A DNA stretch of 64,000 nt from positions 224,724 through 288,723 of the forward strand of contig JH720304.1 in assembly GCA_000231825.2 (NCBI GenBank), given 5' to 3'. Position 1 is the first letter of the stretch. Every line of letters begins with the position of its first letter. The position numbers and the translations under genes are program-made. Origin of the DNA: Tetrahymena elliotti 4EA. Its lineage: Eukaryota > Ciliophora > Oligohymenophorea > Hymenostomatida > Tetrahymenidae. The notes beneath the pieces were generated by a model. That model ran no database searches, was not told where the DNA came from, and saw nothing but the letters and a program-made list of their open reading frames with translations. Shown here piece after piece: positions 12,816 to 25,900 of this stretch.

Positions 12816-13585
12816 AACTAATTTATATAATTTGTATTGCTTAATTATGTAAAATAATATTTTTTTGAAAATGTAAATTTATTTTATTTTATCTAAGTAA
12901 AATGGTGTTTTGTATTACTTTTTATTTATCAGATTGCTTAATGTATGTTTGCGAAAATGTTTCTAATATTATTTAATCCTAATCCTAGATTTCTTTTAAC
13001 TTTTTGTGTTTCTGTTTAAACTTCTTTTTTTGCTTGAAAGAAATACAAACAATATTATTGAGTATTATTATCTTATTGTGTTTATTATTTATATATTTTA
13101 TTTTGCATTTATTTTTGTATTTAACCCTCTATCAAAATACATCTCAAACATAAACAAATCAACTCTCTTCTTAAATAATTAATATAAATTAAGCAACCAT
13201 GCTTCTAAATAAATTCAAAGAACAAGTATCAAATAAAACCAAATGAGAGCTTTGAAAAATAATATTAGACATTAGATGTCCCATATTATATATAATTTAT
13301 GCTATTCTACTGATTTTATTCGTTTATAATTTATCAAATTTTTATCATATTCAATTTATTTAAGTATCTTTCCAAACATTCAAATTTTTTATTCTAAGAT
13401 ACGCTCCCCGCGTCTATTATTTTAAAATTTAATCAAAAGTAAAATATATATACATATTGTCTCTACTTCAAAAAAATAAATAAAAGGAGACACTACAAAT
13501 CACACATTTATTTCTTCTAAACATTTATATTATATCAAACACAAACAAATTTTTTTGCTAATTTTCACTTATGAATTTAATGATA
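12816..13585. other. upstream region of the nucleoporin gene and 3' flank of the ureohydrolase-like gene
   Basis: AT-rich, with no coding frame. One local GC-rich island, CGCTCCCCGCGTC at about 13402-13414, stands out. As the 5' flank of the minus-strand nucleoporin gene it should include its promoter, but I cannot identify elements. Confidence 0.45.
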
Positions 13586-15041
13586 TCAAACTTGATTTTT
13601 TAGTCTGAAAGCATAACCCATTGTAAAATAGTAAATAAGATTCCCTAGAAGCTATCCTGTTCTAAAATCTTCATTAGATGGATTAAAATCTGTAAAATCA
13701 ATACCTTTGACTAACTTGCACAAACCAGCTTAGAATGCTATTTCTATAGCCTCTTCACCAGTTAGGCCCCCAACAGTACTCATTCTTGTCACACCCAAGC
13801 AATAAGAACTCTAAAAGTAATAATTAATTAATAAATTAAAAATGTTTGTTTTGGTAAAAGGTAAATAAATTTTAATAAGAAATAATTTTATTCTTTTTTA
13901 ATATTTAAATTTGAAATTTTGTTTTTCATTTTTGAGAAATAATTTTTTACATGCTTCGAAAATAAAAATTATTTTTTTTTATTAAATTGGTTTAAAATTT
14001 AAAGATTAGAAGAATAATTTACATGAATTGATTCTAAAGAGAAAGAAATGTGGATATTTTGAAAGTCAGTCAATGAATTTAATAATTCTAAGAATTTTTG
14101 GCCAGCCTAAGTATAAGGTTCTTACATGGATTTAGAAATACTTGTTTAGTGTCTTCTGATGGTGTTGAGAGGCAAAATATTTATGTGGTCTTTCATATTT
14201 TCAACATATTAGTATTGCTAGTTAGTCACTAATTGATTTTAAGTAGAGAAGAAGAATATTTTTGAACCTTTGTCTTTGATAATAATGATATTGTCATCAA
14301 CTATCTTTCTCATTGTACAAGTTACACTTAATTTATCTCCATCATAAGGTAGATTTACATCTACATGGCCACTTACATTAATGATTGCACTCTTACCTTC
14401 TCTTTAATAAAGTTTACAATTTAAATATATTTTTGCTTATATAGAAAAATTCCTACATAAAATATATCGTAACTAATCAAAATTTACTATCAAAAACATC
14501 TACTTTATCAAATTTCAAAAATAGAAAAAGGCTAAATAAATTTTGTTTTATTCAAATTTTTACAACTACAAAATGGAAGAAGCTGCTGCATAAGCACAGT
14601 CTTTGGAGCCACCAATTACAATTGGTACATTCTTTTTATTTAATGCACTTTTCACTTTAGTTTATAGCTTTTAAATTAACTCTTCATGATTTGAATTATT
14701 GTTAACTTAAATATTTCCATAGTCACTAATTGATATGTTAGCAATACTTATTTCATATTCTGCATTAAATACAGGACCAATTTTACTAAGAAATCTTCTC
14801 AAGCAATCTATCATTTTATAAATAAATTTAATGTTAAATAAAGCTGCTTAACAATTATCCAACAAAATATAATATTTGGTCACAAATTACCTGGACCATT
14901 CTCCTATCCTTTATAAATATTATCTCTTCCAGCTCCAATTGAATAGGGAAACCCTATAAGTGAAATCTATCCATGTAGACCTTCTTCAATTAAATCTCCT
15001 AAAAATTTATTGTCTTTCAAAGACTATTCATTGTCATTCAT
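13586..15041 (-). CDS. arginase/agmatinase-fold protein with lost metal ligands
   Basis: Four exons in frame: 15041-14891, 14817-14580, 14401-14023, 13810-13586; 330 residues, the usual ureohydrolase length. The fold is shown by the N-terminal SLIGFPYSIGAGRDNIYKG, the order of core strands, the loop VGGLTGEEAIEIAF matching the arginase GGLTxREG loop, and a final helix GYAFRLKN. Active arginases bind two Mn ions through GGDHS, DAHxD and SxDxDxxD. Here GGDHS is GGSKD, DAHTD is SGHVD, and SFDVDGLD is SFSLESIH, so by this alignment four of six ligands are changed while the second His and Asp are kept. Hydrolase activity on arginine is therefore unlikely; a regulatory or structural role, or a different metal site, is possible. 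The fold assignment is firm; loss of activity is inference. Confidence 0.85.
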
Positions 15042-16029
15042 TTTAAATATATGTGAACTATTTGTATTTTACACTAAACACTTTTGATTTTAATCAATCA
15101 ATCAGTCAATAAATATTTTTGAAATTTTAATATTTTTTTTTTCTAAAAAAGGATTCTATTAAATTAAAAAATTTAGCATTAAAAGAGAAATCTTAAATCT
15201 AATAGATAGTGAAATATTAACATTTGCAGAATATTTATTAAAATATTTTAATTTGAATAAATTATAAAATATTTGATAGATTTATTTGCAATAATAATAA
15301 ACATCATAGCAGGTTGCCTTTAATTTTCAGAATAATTAAAAAATCTATTATTTTGTTCTATAAATTTACATAATTAAGTAATGATAAACCTTAAATAAAC
15401 AACAATTTGAATATAAAAAAAATGATTAGAAAATTAAATCCTAAAATATTTTTTTATTTCATTTAATACTTACTTTAATTAACGAGGAATAAAAAAGAAA
15501 AAATTTAAAAATGTTTTTTTTTGTCATAATAAATAACTTAATTTGAATTTCAAATAATTTTTTTTAATTTTTTTAAATTAAAAAGAAAAACAAATATTTT
15601 AGATGATATAATAAATTTAAAATAGATTTAGTTAATTTCAATTATTTTTGATTAAGATTAATGTGGTTCGGTAATTCAAACAATTACAATTTTTTTATAA
15701 ATAATTAGTAAATAATCATTTTGATAAAATATTATAACTGATAATAAAAATAAACATCAAATTTAATACATACTTACTTTTCTTAAAATATTAAAAACTA
15801 TTTTCACCAATTAAAATAATTAGCAAGAAAATAAAATTTTAAATATTTTAAATTTACAAATTTACTAGATTTTTTGTATTTTTTTAAGTTATAAATTGAT
15901 TGTTATTGATTCACCAGATATTTAAACAATCTAATTAAATTAATAAATATCAAGAGTACAAGTAGACCTAGTTTTTTTAAAAAGTATTAGCCTTTTAAAT
16001 AAGATTATTGATTATATCTAAATTATTAA
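15042..16029. other. divergent intergenic region
   Basis: AT-rich, with poly-T tracts and no coding frame. It lies between the start of the minus-strand ureohydrolase-like gene and the start of the plus-strand channel gene, so it presumably holds both promoters. Confidence 0.5.
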
Positions 16030-19000
16030 ATGAGAAGAAATTAAATACTTCCAATAAACACCTAAGATGAAGATGAAAGTGATAATGTACCTATTTTATA
16101 TCTTTAATAGTATCTTTATAAATTTAAAATAATAAACTTTTTGACGACTAAAAAAGATAAATTTGTTTACATTTTGAATCTAATCTCATTTTTAAAAAAC
16201 ATTTTTTGATAGGAATCAGAAAATCAAAATTTTAATGATGATGAAGATGAAGAATAAACTTTTTTCCCAACAAATAATTTAAGGATAACAGTCGAAAGAT
16301 TACTGACAGGATAGTCTGGAAAGCTAATTGAATATTTTACTGCATTTCTAACATTTTTTTCTGTAGTTTATTACATTTTAAGTACTTACATAGATAGTAT
16401 GATTAAATATGTAGATACTTTAGATTATATTGTTCTTATATACTACATCACAGAATTTGGGATCAGATTATGGTCAGCTCCTCATTCCATAAATTTTCTT
16501 ATTAAAGCCTCTAGCATTGTAGATATGCTTTGTATTTGGCCTATTTTTTTTCTTCATAATTACTCTTAAATGTCTTAATTAGGCAAGTTTATCAGAATAT
16601 CAAGAAATATAAGAATACTTAAAGTATCAATGTTTGCTAATAAGCACTACAAAAGTCCAGACTCTGAATTTTCAAGTGTTTCTCAGTAATTTTCTTAAAT
16701 TTAAATCATTAAATAAAGCAATGTCATAAATATAATGATAGTTTTAGCTTTTAATAAATATTGAAAAAGCAATATTCGAATAGGAAAATTTTAAATGAGT
16801 TAGAAAAGACTTTATTCAAATATGGGGGGAAAAATATATTGTTAACTTAAATTGCAGTATGAATCAAAGAATATTTTTGAAAATCATTTAAAAGATGCTA
16901 CATTTCAAAAAGATTAAGAAAATAAAAAACAAAAAATTACAATTGACAATTTTTAAAGCAAAAATAATTTAAATTTAAAGCTTAAATAATGGAATACTTT
17001 TTAATAAGATTTTGTTGTTGTATTTGAAAAATAGTTAATACTTTATCTTGTTCTTGACTTTAACAACAATTATATTGTTAAGTTCTGGTATTCTACTGAT
17101 ATTCGAAAATGATGATAGATATTATGCATATATTAAAGATATATAAAGAGGTTGTGCAAATCCTAGTAAGTCATCAGCTACCTTTGATGAAATGATTTAT
17201 TATGTTGTAGTCACATTAGCGACAGTTGGTTATGGTGATATAACTCTAGCTTCAGATGGAGGAAGAGTATGTGTTATTGTACTAATAGTTATCAGTATTG
17301 TTTTGATTCCTAAATAAACCAATGAGCTAATTGTTCTTATGTGTAAATTTTACTTTTTTTAAAGCTATTTTAAAAGATTGAAAAAATTAATTAGAAATGC
17401 AAAGCAAGTATGCAAGAAACAAGTATAGATCAAATCCTGAAATACCTCATATTCTTGTTTGTGGACATGTAGAATTATCTGCATTAAAGTTTTTGTGCAA
17501 AGAATTATTCCATCCAGACCATGGTGGTTAAGACAAACATGCAATTATATTGTAACACAATCCTCCAAGCTAAGAAATCGAACAGTTTTTGCACAATCCT
17601 TAATTTGAACTTTTTCTACATTATCTACAAGGTAATCCAATGCTTGATAGGGATTTAAAAAGAACATCAGTAGCTAGTTCAAAAGCATGTGTTTTACTAA
17701 CTGATAAATACATCACAGATTCTCACTCAGCAGATCATAAAAATGTTCTTACTGGTTTAGCAATTAAGAAATTTGTTCACCATCAAACTAAAGGAGAAAA
17801 TAGTATTCGTCTTTGCATTTAACTCATAAAACCTGAAAGTAAAGCACATTACTACTCCTCTTTATCTTTTAAATCAAATGACTTACTTATTGTTGTTGAA
17901 GAATTTAAAATGAACTTAGTAATTTCAATTACAAATTTGAATAAATATGTCAATTATTTTATTAGTTAGCTAAATCTTGCTTTTGCCCAGGAATTATAAG
18001 TTTATTAGGAAACTTAATTTAAAGTGCAGGAGAAATAGACGACTCTTAATATGAAGATGAATGGCTTAGGGAATACATGACTGGTATAGGACATGAAATT
18101 TATAGAACTGCCTTGTCCAGCAAGGTAAATAAACTAATAATAAAGAGATAAAAATAAATATTAAAATTAATTTAATTTAAAATAAAGTTTGAAGGGAAGA
18201 CATTTACAGAAATAGCTGCAACCGTTTACAATGAGTTTGGAGGTATTTTATTTGGAATCGAACTAGATGTAGGTGGTTAGACAATAATTAGACTTAACCC
18301 AGGAAACTATGTTATTCCAAATACTTTTGAAAATAAAGTTAAAGTTTACATCATTTGTGAAGATAAAAAAGTAGCAGACTAAGTTACTAACTACGAGCTA
18401 CTTCAAGAAGAAATTACATAATTTTAATAAATGTAAAATTAACAAAAAAAAAAGTAAAAAGAAATGGAAAAATAAGAAAATATGTTATTGCAAAGTATTT
18501 TTGAACAAGATTAAGAACTCTCAAAAAACAAAGTGAGATTTTTGGTTTTATTGTTTGTTTTTAAAAAATTTTTCAACTGAAAGGGTAATATTGAAGATAT
18601 AGAGAGTTCTGAAAGTGATTACGTTCTCATGTCAGAATCTATCCCTTTGATTAATGTAACTCTAATAAGCTTAAGAGATTCAATAAAAGTAACTAATCAC
18701 ATAGTATTATGTGGCATACACAGCTCTATTTATTACTTTATTCTTCCTTTAAGAGCTAAGTATCTCAAAGAATTTTAATACATTGTAATCTTATGTGAAG
18801 AATAACCAACTAAGATCTGGAATGACATTAATCGTTTCCCGAAAATCATATTCATTAAGGTAACACTTTCAATATTTATTTTTTTAATTAAAATATTTCA
18901 AAAACATTAAGCTTTGAAGGATCAAATTGGCATAGTAATTATGTACTTAATTCTTTTTAATTTTCAATTTAGGGATCACCTTTAAAACATGAAGATTTAA

Positions 19001-20226
19001 TGAGAGCAAATATTTAATTTGCAGATAAAGCTGTTATATTTAGTAAAGAAGTGACTAAAGAAATGAATTAGGTAGATGAAATGTTAGATTCAGAGAGTAT
19101 ATTTATTTACAAAGCTATCTAAAAATTAAATAAGAATGTGTAAATTATGATTGAGTTAGTCTACCCCTCAAATATTCATTTGCTTCATGATAGTTCTGAT
19201 AAATAGATTGCTTAAAATTTAATACAAGCAGGAGAGAATACTGAGTTAATTCCTCTTTTTGCTGCTGGGTAGGTATATATTTCTCCTATGATAGATACTT
19301 TAACTTGTTAAACTTATTATAATCCTCATATTCTTACTGTTTTACAATAGATATTAACTGGTGATAAACAGTCATCAGCTGTTATTAGAGCTATTTGTGA
19401 GCATGCAGATTTACATTAATCTAATTTATATTAAATTCCTGTACCCGAAGATTATTTTAATAAAACATTTGGTTAGCTATTTCATTATCTTGCAACTGAG
19501 TAGCAATTAATAGCTTTAGCTCTATATAGACTTCCTGGTAGTGTAGGAAATTAATTTCCTTACACCTACACAAATCCCAAAGAAAATGTAATCATAAAAA
19601 TATATTTTTAAAATCTTTGATTATATTTGTAAATTAAATAGACCAAAATCACGCATAGAGATAGAGTATTTGTTTTGGGTCATTCTGTATCTTCAGATTT
19701 AAGTAATTTCAAACAAATTTAGTATCTTTTATCAACAAAATAATTTTTAAAAGTAAATCATGATGATACTGGCCAGGAGAGTATGTATGAGGATTTTTTG
19801 GTGAATGAAGAAGATTTGAGTTAGTATGAAAATTTAAGAAAATTAGATATGGCTTTTTCAAAACAAAGCAATAGAAAAATTCCAACAAAGTAAGAAGCCA
19901 AAGAGCAATAAAAGTTGAATCAAAAAATAGATTTGGAAAATTTAAATTAAAGTAAATCTTTAATTTCTGAAAATAATTAATTAAATAAATTATTTGTTTA
20001 ATAATTTTAGATTCAGCAACATTTAAAGTTATGGAAAATATCAATGATCAAATAGATAAAATTAGAACATAAATAGGAAATTTAAAAGTTAACATCCAAG
20101 AATAAGTAAAATAAATAAAACAGAAATTGCAAATTTACTAAAAAATATTTAAAATTGTAGGATGAAGATATCAAAGATAAAATAAAAAGCGCTTTCAGAC
20201 AAGAAATAGCATCTTTATTAAATTGA
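16030..20226 (+). CDS. Slo/BK-type potassium channel alpha subunit
   Basis: Nine exons in frame: 16030-16086, 16213-16685, 16858-17342, 17395-17918, 17966-18124, 18188-18532, 18584-18859, 18973-19587, 19642-20226; 1,172 residues, normal for this family. An acidic N terminus is followed by transmembrane helices S1-S3, an S4 with spaced basic residues (IRISRNIRILKV), S5, the selectivity filter TLATVGYGDIT, S6, the gate-linker segment NELIVLMQMQSKYARNKY, and a cytoplasmic RCK1 domain starting HILVCGHVELSALKF. A second RCK starts HIVLCGIHSSIYYFILPL. The RCK2 stretch PLFAAGQVYISPMIDTL aligns with the BK region just after the calcium bowl, but no run of Asp precedes it. The C terminus is Lys/Gln-rich and helical. 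It should conduct K+ across a surface or internal membrane, gated by voltage and ligands at the RCK ring. Many ciliate channel paralogues exist, so no symbol is given. Confidence 0.92.
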
Positions 20227-20712
20227 AAAGTAGACTTAAGAAAGATTGATTAAATAATTTTTTTAGTCAAACTTTGAAAATTAAAAATCTAATACCTTAA
20301 CCCTTTTTAAGTTTATAATCAATAATTTACAATATTGAATTAAACTAAAAAATATTTAAAAAAATGGTAAATTTATGTAACAATCTAAAATAAAAATATT
20401 TTTTAGAGACTAAATATTTTTAGCTTTATTCATAACAAAAACACAGCTCTAAACTAATTAATAAAGTATTTTGAATTGTTTTTAGATAGTTTTATTATAT
20501 ATTTAGTACATTATTTATTTTCTTCAATAAATAACTTAATAAAATTAGTTTAAAATTTGATTCTATCATAATTAAAAATAATAGAATATTTATAAAGTTT
20601 ACTTTTCATAAATATTTTCAGCAATAATATTTTAAAGAAATATTTTAAAACTTTAGAAACTTTTATTCTTAAAATTAAATAATACTTGCTTATGAACAAT
20701 TCATAGTTGTAA
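20227..20712. other. AT-rich spacer after the channel gene
   Basis: Poly-A/T-rich with no coding signal; likely the 3' flank of the channel gene. Confidence 0.45.
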
Positions 20713-20934
20713 ATGAGTTCAGGACATTTTAGAATAAATTAATATTTAGATTTGTACAAACAATATGTTAGAGTAAATTTGAATTAACATTTTAAATAGA
20801 AATAATAAAAAATAAATTAAAATGTTTTAAGAGATATGAAAAAGTAAATAGAAAGATTCTAGAAAAATAGTAAATTGTAAATAAAGAAGACAGAACCATT
20901 AAGAAAAAGAAAGAAAATATCTTTTTTTGATTGA
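20713..20934 (+). CDS. small basic hypothetical protein
   Basis: ATG at 20713 to TGA at 20932-20934, 73 residues, beginning MSSGHFRINQYLDLYKQY and ending in a Lys/Arg cluster EPLRKRKKISFFD. It is predicted helical and very basic. A frame of this length arises by chance in this DNA, but the Lys/Arg/Gln pattern and proper start are better than average. It may be real, or part of the 5' flank of the thiolase gene 130 bases downstream. Confidence 0.3.
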
Positions 20935-21063
20935 AGATAAATCTGATAGAATGATATAAGTTATTGTGATAATAATTCAATAAAGTAGAAAGGAGGTCTA
21001 TTGATTTGGAAAGAAATTATTTCTAGTTAAATTAAGAAGCAGATAACTAATCAAAAGGGAGGG

Positions 21064-22946
21064 ATGTTTACATTTTCAAAAAGGTTTTTATTCAGTACTA
21101 AAAAATTATAGGATTGCTACATTGTAGCTGCTAAAAGAACTCCTATTCATCCATATTTAGGAAAATTATCCAAGTTTAGAGCTCCTGATTTGGCAGGATT
21201 TTCTATTTAAGGTGCAATTAGAGATATTAAATTAAAGCCATACTAAATAGATGAAGTATTTTTAGGCGTTTCAATTCCTGCAAATATCGGATAAAATCCA
21301 GCTAAGTAAGCTGCTTTACTTGGAGGTAATTTAGGAATATTGAAATTTTTTTTTATGTGAAAAGAATAAGATTACAGTTAAAATTTTGAATTGACATATT
21401 TAATGTCAAATTTAATCTATTATTTTTAACAAATATTAAAGGTATTGATATTGAAACTCCTTGCACTACTATTAACAAAGCTTGCGGTTCTGGATTAAAA
21501 TCTGTTATAATAGGTACAAATAGTATTAAAGTTGGTGATAATAATTGTGTAGTGACTGGTGGATTTGAAAGTATGTCAAATATTCCTTACTACTTATACC
21601 AAGTAATATCTATTTTTAATTAATAAGTTCTATCAAACTAAAGCAAAATATATTATTTATAGAACTTTGATCATCATAATTAATCAAATATTAATTTTTA
21701 ATTCAGAATCTTTTCTTTTTTTTTCAAAACACCAAAAATATGTCTAAATATTATCTTACAAAAAGCTATTTTTTAAAGCAGAGAGATAAAAAGAGAAAAT
21801 TTCAACTAAAATTAATTTAATATTTTTATTTAAAATTTAAAAAGTAAAGAAGAGGTAAGCAATTTGGTGATTCAAAATTTCTTGATGGAATTCTAGTAGA
21901 TGGTGTAGAAGATAAGTATTCTGATTAACCCTTAGGATATTTAGCTGAAACACTTTGCAAGAATATGAAATTTTAAAAATAAACTGTTGATGCAGTAGCT
22001 ATTTCCTCATATGAAAGAGCTATAGAAGCAAGAGACAATGGATTCTTAGCTAAACAAATATCTCCTATACAATATCATGATGCCTAGGTAAAAAATATTA
22101 GATTTTGTAGTTGTTTGAATCTATGAGTAAAATCATTGAATTTCTCTTTTAAAAGAAAGAAAGAAGATTTTTCTTGAAATATATTTTATTAACAAAAATT
22201 TATTCTAAAATAAAGGGAAAAGTTTTTAGTATTGATAATGATGCTAATCTTGAATAATATGATTAAGAAAAGATATTGAATGATACAGCTTTCTATGCTA
22301 AAGAAGGTATAATAACTGAAAGCAATCAAAGCAATTTTGCTGATGGAGCAGCAACTATTAGTAATTTTAATTGTTTATTTTTATAATTTGAAGATGATAT
22401 ATAAAATTGTTTGTTTTGATTTGTTTTAAATTAAACGAGAATATTAAAAATAATAATTAATTAGTTTTGATGAGTGAACAAATGGTTTAAAAATTAAATT
22501 TAAAGCCATTAGCTAGAATAGTAGATTATTAACAAGCAGAGAAAGAGCCTTTAGAATATGCGTTAGCAAGCGTTGAATCATGTGCTTAATTGATTAAAAA
22601 ATCAAACATAAAAAAATAAAATATAGATTTATTTGAAATAAATGAAGATTTCCCTTCAACTATACTTGCTCATTTGGTAGAATTAGATTTAGATTTTGAT
22701 AAAGTTAATGTATTTGGTGGCTCTATAGCATTTGGAAATCCTTTAGGGTAATTTTTATAAAATTTTAATTCGAAAATAATTTAGTTAAAAAATATTTTAT
22801 TCCTTAAAATAAATAGTATGACTGGTGCTCGTTTATTGGTAAACTTGGTACATGGTTTAAAAGAAAAAAGAGGAAAATATGGAATTGCTAGTTTAGGTAA
22901 TGCCGGCGGTGGTAGTACTTCAGTTTTAATTGAAAATTTATAGTGA
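21064..22946 (+). CDS. thiolase-family protein, mitochondrial-type, catalytic residues altered
   Basis: Six exons in frame: 21064-21325, 21442-21602, 21845-22087, 22216-22360, 22465-22747, 22817-22946; 407 residues, typical of acetyl-CoA acetyltransferase. The N terminus MFTFSKRFLFSTKKLQ is basic, hydroxylated and acid-free, as in mitochondrial presequences. Thiolase motifs run in order: VAAKRTPIHPYLGKL, NKACGSGLKS with the nucleophilic Cys, GGFESMSNIPYYL, LARIVDY, EINEDF, then GGSIAFGNPLGMTGAR and ASLGNAGGGST. In active thiolases the last two read GGxxxxGHPxGxSG and xCxGGG; here the His is Asn and the second Cys is Gly. The enzyme normally condenses or cleaves acetoacetyl-CoA. With two of three catalytic residues gone it may act by another mechanism or be a non-catalytic paralogue. 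Family assignment is secure; function is open. Confidence 0.9.
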
Positions 22947-25900
22947 ATACATTAAGCTGCAAAGCATGTTAAATATTGTATTTATAAGTATATGTAAATG
23001 TAATTAAGATCTATTAAAGTTGTTAATTTGTAAAAGAAAACACTCTAATTGCTTATTTATCTTAATTAAACCTTAATTTTCACTATAATAATTAATGAAA
23101 TACAGTTGGAGGCTATAATTCTGTTTTTACTGAGCATAAAATATCTTAATAAAATCATTAAAATAGTAGGTAACAGAGGGCATCAAGATAAATAATGAGT
23201 CCACAGAAGAACTTATTATCAAAGTCGATATGGAGCTTGAATCAGGAGAAGAAAAAATTATTAGTCTAGGATTAACATCTATGAATGTATTTTATTTTTA
23301 ATGTTAAGCCTTTAGGTTTGTTCTTTTTAAATATGAAGGTTGATTTTTTGAAATAATATTTTTCATCATTCCTTTAAAAAAATTTCTAGGTATAAATGGA
23401 GTCTTGAAATAGGATAAATCAAACATCAAAAGATTATGAAATATTTTGAAATAAAAAATGTAATTATTTTAATATTTCCAATAAATTCTCACAAATTTAG
23501 TTTAACTAATTTTAATTTATTTCCTTCTTCTTTTTTTGACAAATTTTTTACTGGCACAATATTAAACTAAATATTAATTATCATATTAACCTTTTAATAG
23601 AAAGCAGTTTGATACTTTTCTTCAGTTTTAATGAGAATAAATGATAGGTGGGAGGATTATTATTGTGAAATATTTTGATTTATTATTTTGTTTAAAAAAT
23701 ACCTTAAAATGAATGGGCTGATATTTTAAAACAAATCCTCAATCAACAAATTCAAATTCAAATATTTATTGACAAAACTCTATTTAAATGGAAAGTGAGG
23801 AAAGACTTAGCTTGAGTATTAAAAGAGAATATATATCTAATGAATTTAGCCATTAAACGTTTTAATCAATTTGATTAACTCTTAAGTATAAGTAATTTAT
23901 TTAGCTAAACCAATTTTGATTGAATCTAAAACAGAATTTAACTGGTACAATATTAAAATGAATGTAAATTTTCAGGTAAAAATTTAATGGCTGTAAAAAT
24001 TAGATGCCTTAGTTAAGACTTTTGGTATTTCAACTTAATTTGTATATCCCCTAAGCATTTATACTTTATTAATTTCTATTTAAGATGATAGGATAGTATG
24101 AATTTTTTATTTATTAAATTGGGGAAATCTTTAAATACTAATTATTCTATAAAAATAGATACAAATAGATTTTAATAAAAAATGTGTTTGTTTTAAGAGC
24201 AATCTTAAACCTTTATAAAACGAATTTATAAAATCCTGAATTTGATATAAATGTTTTTCTTAAAATTTTTTTTAATTAAGATGGCAGTTTTATAGGATAA
24301 TATGAATTTTTTATTTATCAAATTGAGAAATTTACAAATACTAAGAGAAAATATTCTATAAAAATAGATACAAATAAAAGAATATTTATGTTTTAAGAGC
24401 TATCTTAAATCTTTTTTAAACAAATTAAAAAAAATCCTAAATTTGATAAATTTGTTTGCTTGAAAAATTATTTTTTATATGAAATTAATAATATTAAATT
24501 TGATTTTTGTCTATTAATTCTACATAAAAATTTCATTTTTTAAACAAAATATTCTTTCTTATTTTAGAAATAATTTACTTTCACTCAACAATTATTTTTT
24601 CCTTTATAAAACTGCATCAAATTTTTTGCATAGCTTTAGCCTTTCTGCTTCTATTTAAAGTACATAAGCACACACGTAAAGTTATGTAAAACTTAAAATT
24701 AAATTTTGAGAAATTAAATGTACTTTTTTAAATTGTTTTTAGCTTTTTACTATTTTTACTAGAATTCATCTAAAAAAATAAAGTATTTTTGATTTATGAA
24801 ATGATAGAGAATAAATTCAATACAATATAAATTAAGTATATTCTAGTAAACCTTAAAATTTTAGTGGAAAAAAATTATTCACTGTTATTATTTGCAAATG
24901 GTATTGAATTATCCTAAAAATTTGGAGGTTTACTAGTAATTCTAAGTTTTTTCTCTTGTTAGTGTTTTAACTTGAAATTTACTGGTTTTTTAATTGGATT
25001 TATCTAATTAGCTTAAGATGCGTTAGAGAAATTTCCTTTTGTTACATTTAGTTTGATTTACCCATATCATAATAATAATAATCAGAAAGTAAATGGACTT
25101 TAATAGATTTTTTCTTTCTATTAATATTTGATTTCATTAGCAATAGAAAATACTTTAAGAAATTACTTTACTTCTTGCTCTGACTCTTTAAATTAAAATA
25201 TAGAAGAGTCGATGATGCCAAAATATATTCTGGTCTAATATAAATTTCATCAATTTAGAAAATTTTATTGAATAGTGAACCAGCCCAAATACTTCATTTT
25301 TAGAGTAAATTACAGACAGACTAGTTTCTTTTTTCACCAAGTACCAATGCACATTTAAATAAAATTACATTCAAAACTTTTAGGGTTTTCTGCCTACTTT
25401 TATTAGCTTGCATATCAAATATTAAACTAAAATTATTATTGAAAATTATATCATTTTATTGTTAAAAATATTTTTTTTATTAGTAGAATAGGAATGTTGG
25501 TGACTAACTACAACTAATATGCTATCATATCTTAATAATTACATTAAAATTGTTTAGATAGAATATTTTAAGAGATACCAGTAAAGAGCTTTTAGCAAGC
25601 ATATGATTAAATTTTAGCGATTTAATTTTAGATATAAGAATACTCTATAAATCGTTAGAAAGTAAGCAAAGCGATAGTGATTACTAACAAAAAATTTAAA
25701 ATAAATTGTGAATGATGATAAATTAATTTATCTTTGCTTTAACAATTTCTTTTTGTCTATCAAAAAATGACAATTAAGTATTAAAAAGTGGCAGGTAAAT
25801 TATAATAATTAATTAATTTACAGTAAAAACTAATAAAGATCAAATAATAAAAACATTTACTTGCTTGCTACTTCCAATTTAGAAAATAAAAGATTTTTAA

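Noticed and set aside
23170..23293. Glu-rich exon-like frame (TEELIIKVDMELESGEEK)
   Set aside because: Looks coding but no exon in phase was found on either side; kept only as a note in the spacer entry.
25160..25400. Minus-strand frame of about 67 codons with an ATG
   Set aside because: Composition is mixed, no homologous motif, and length is within chance expectation.
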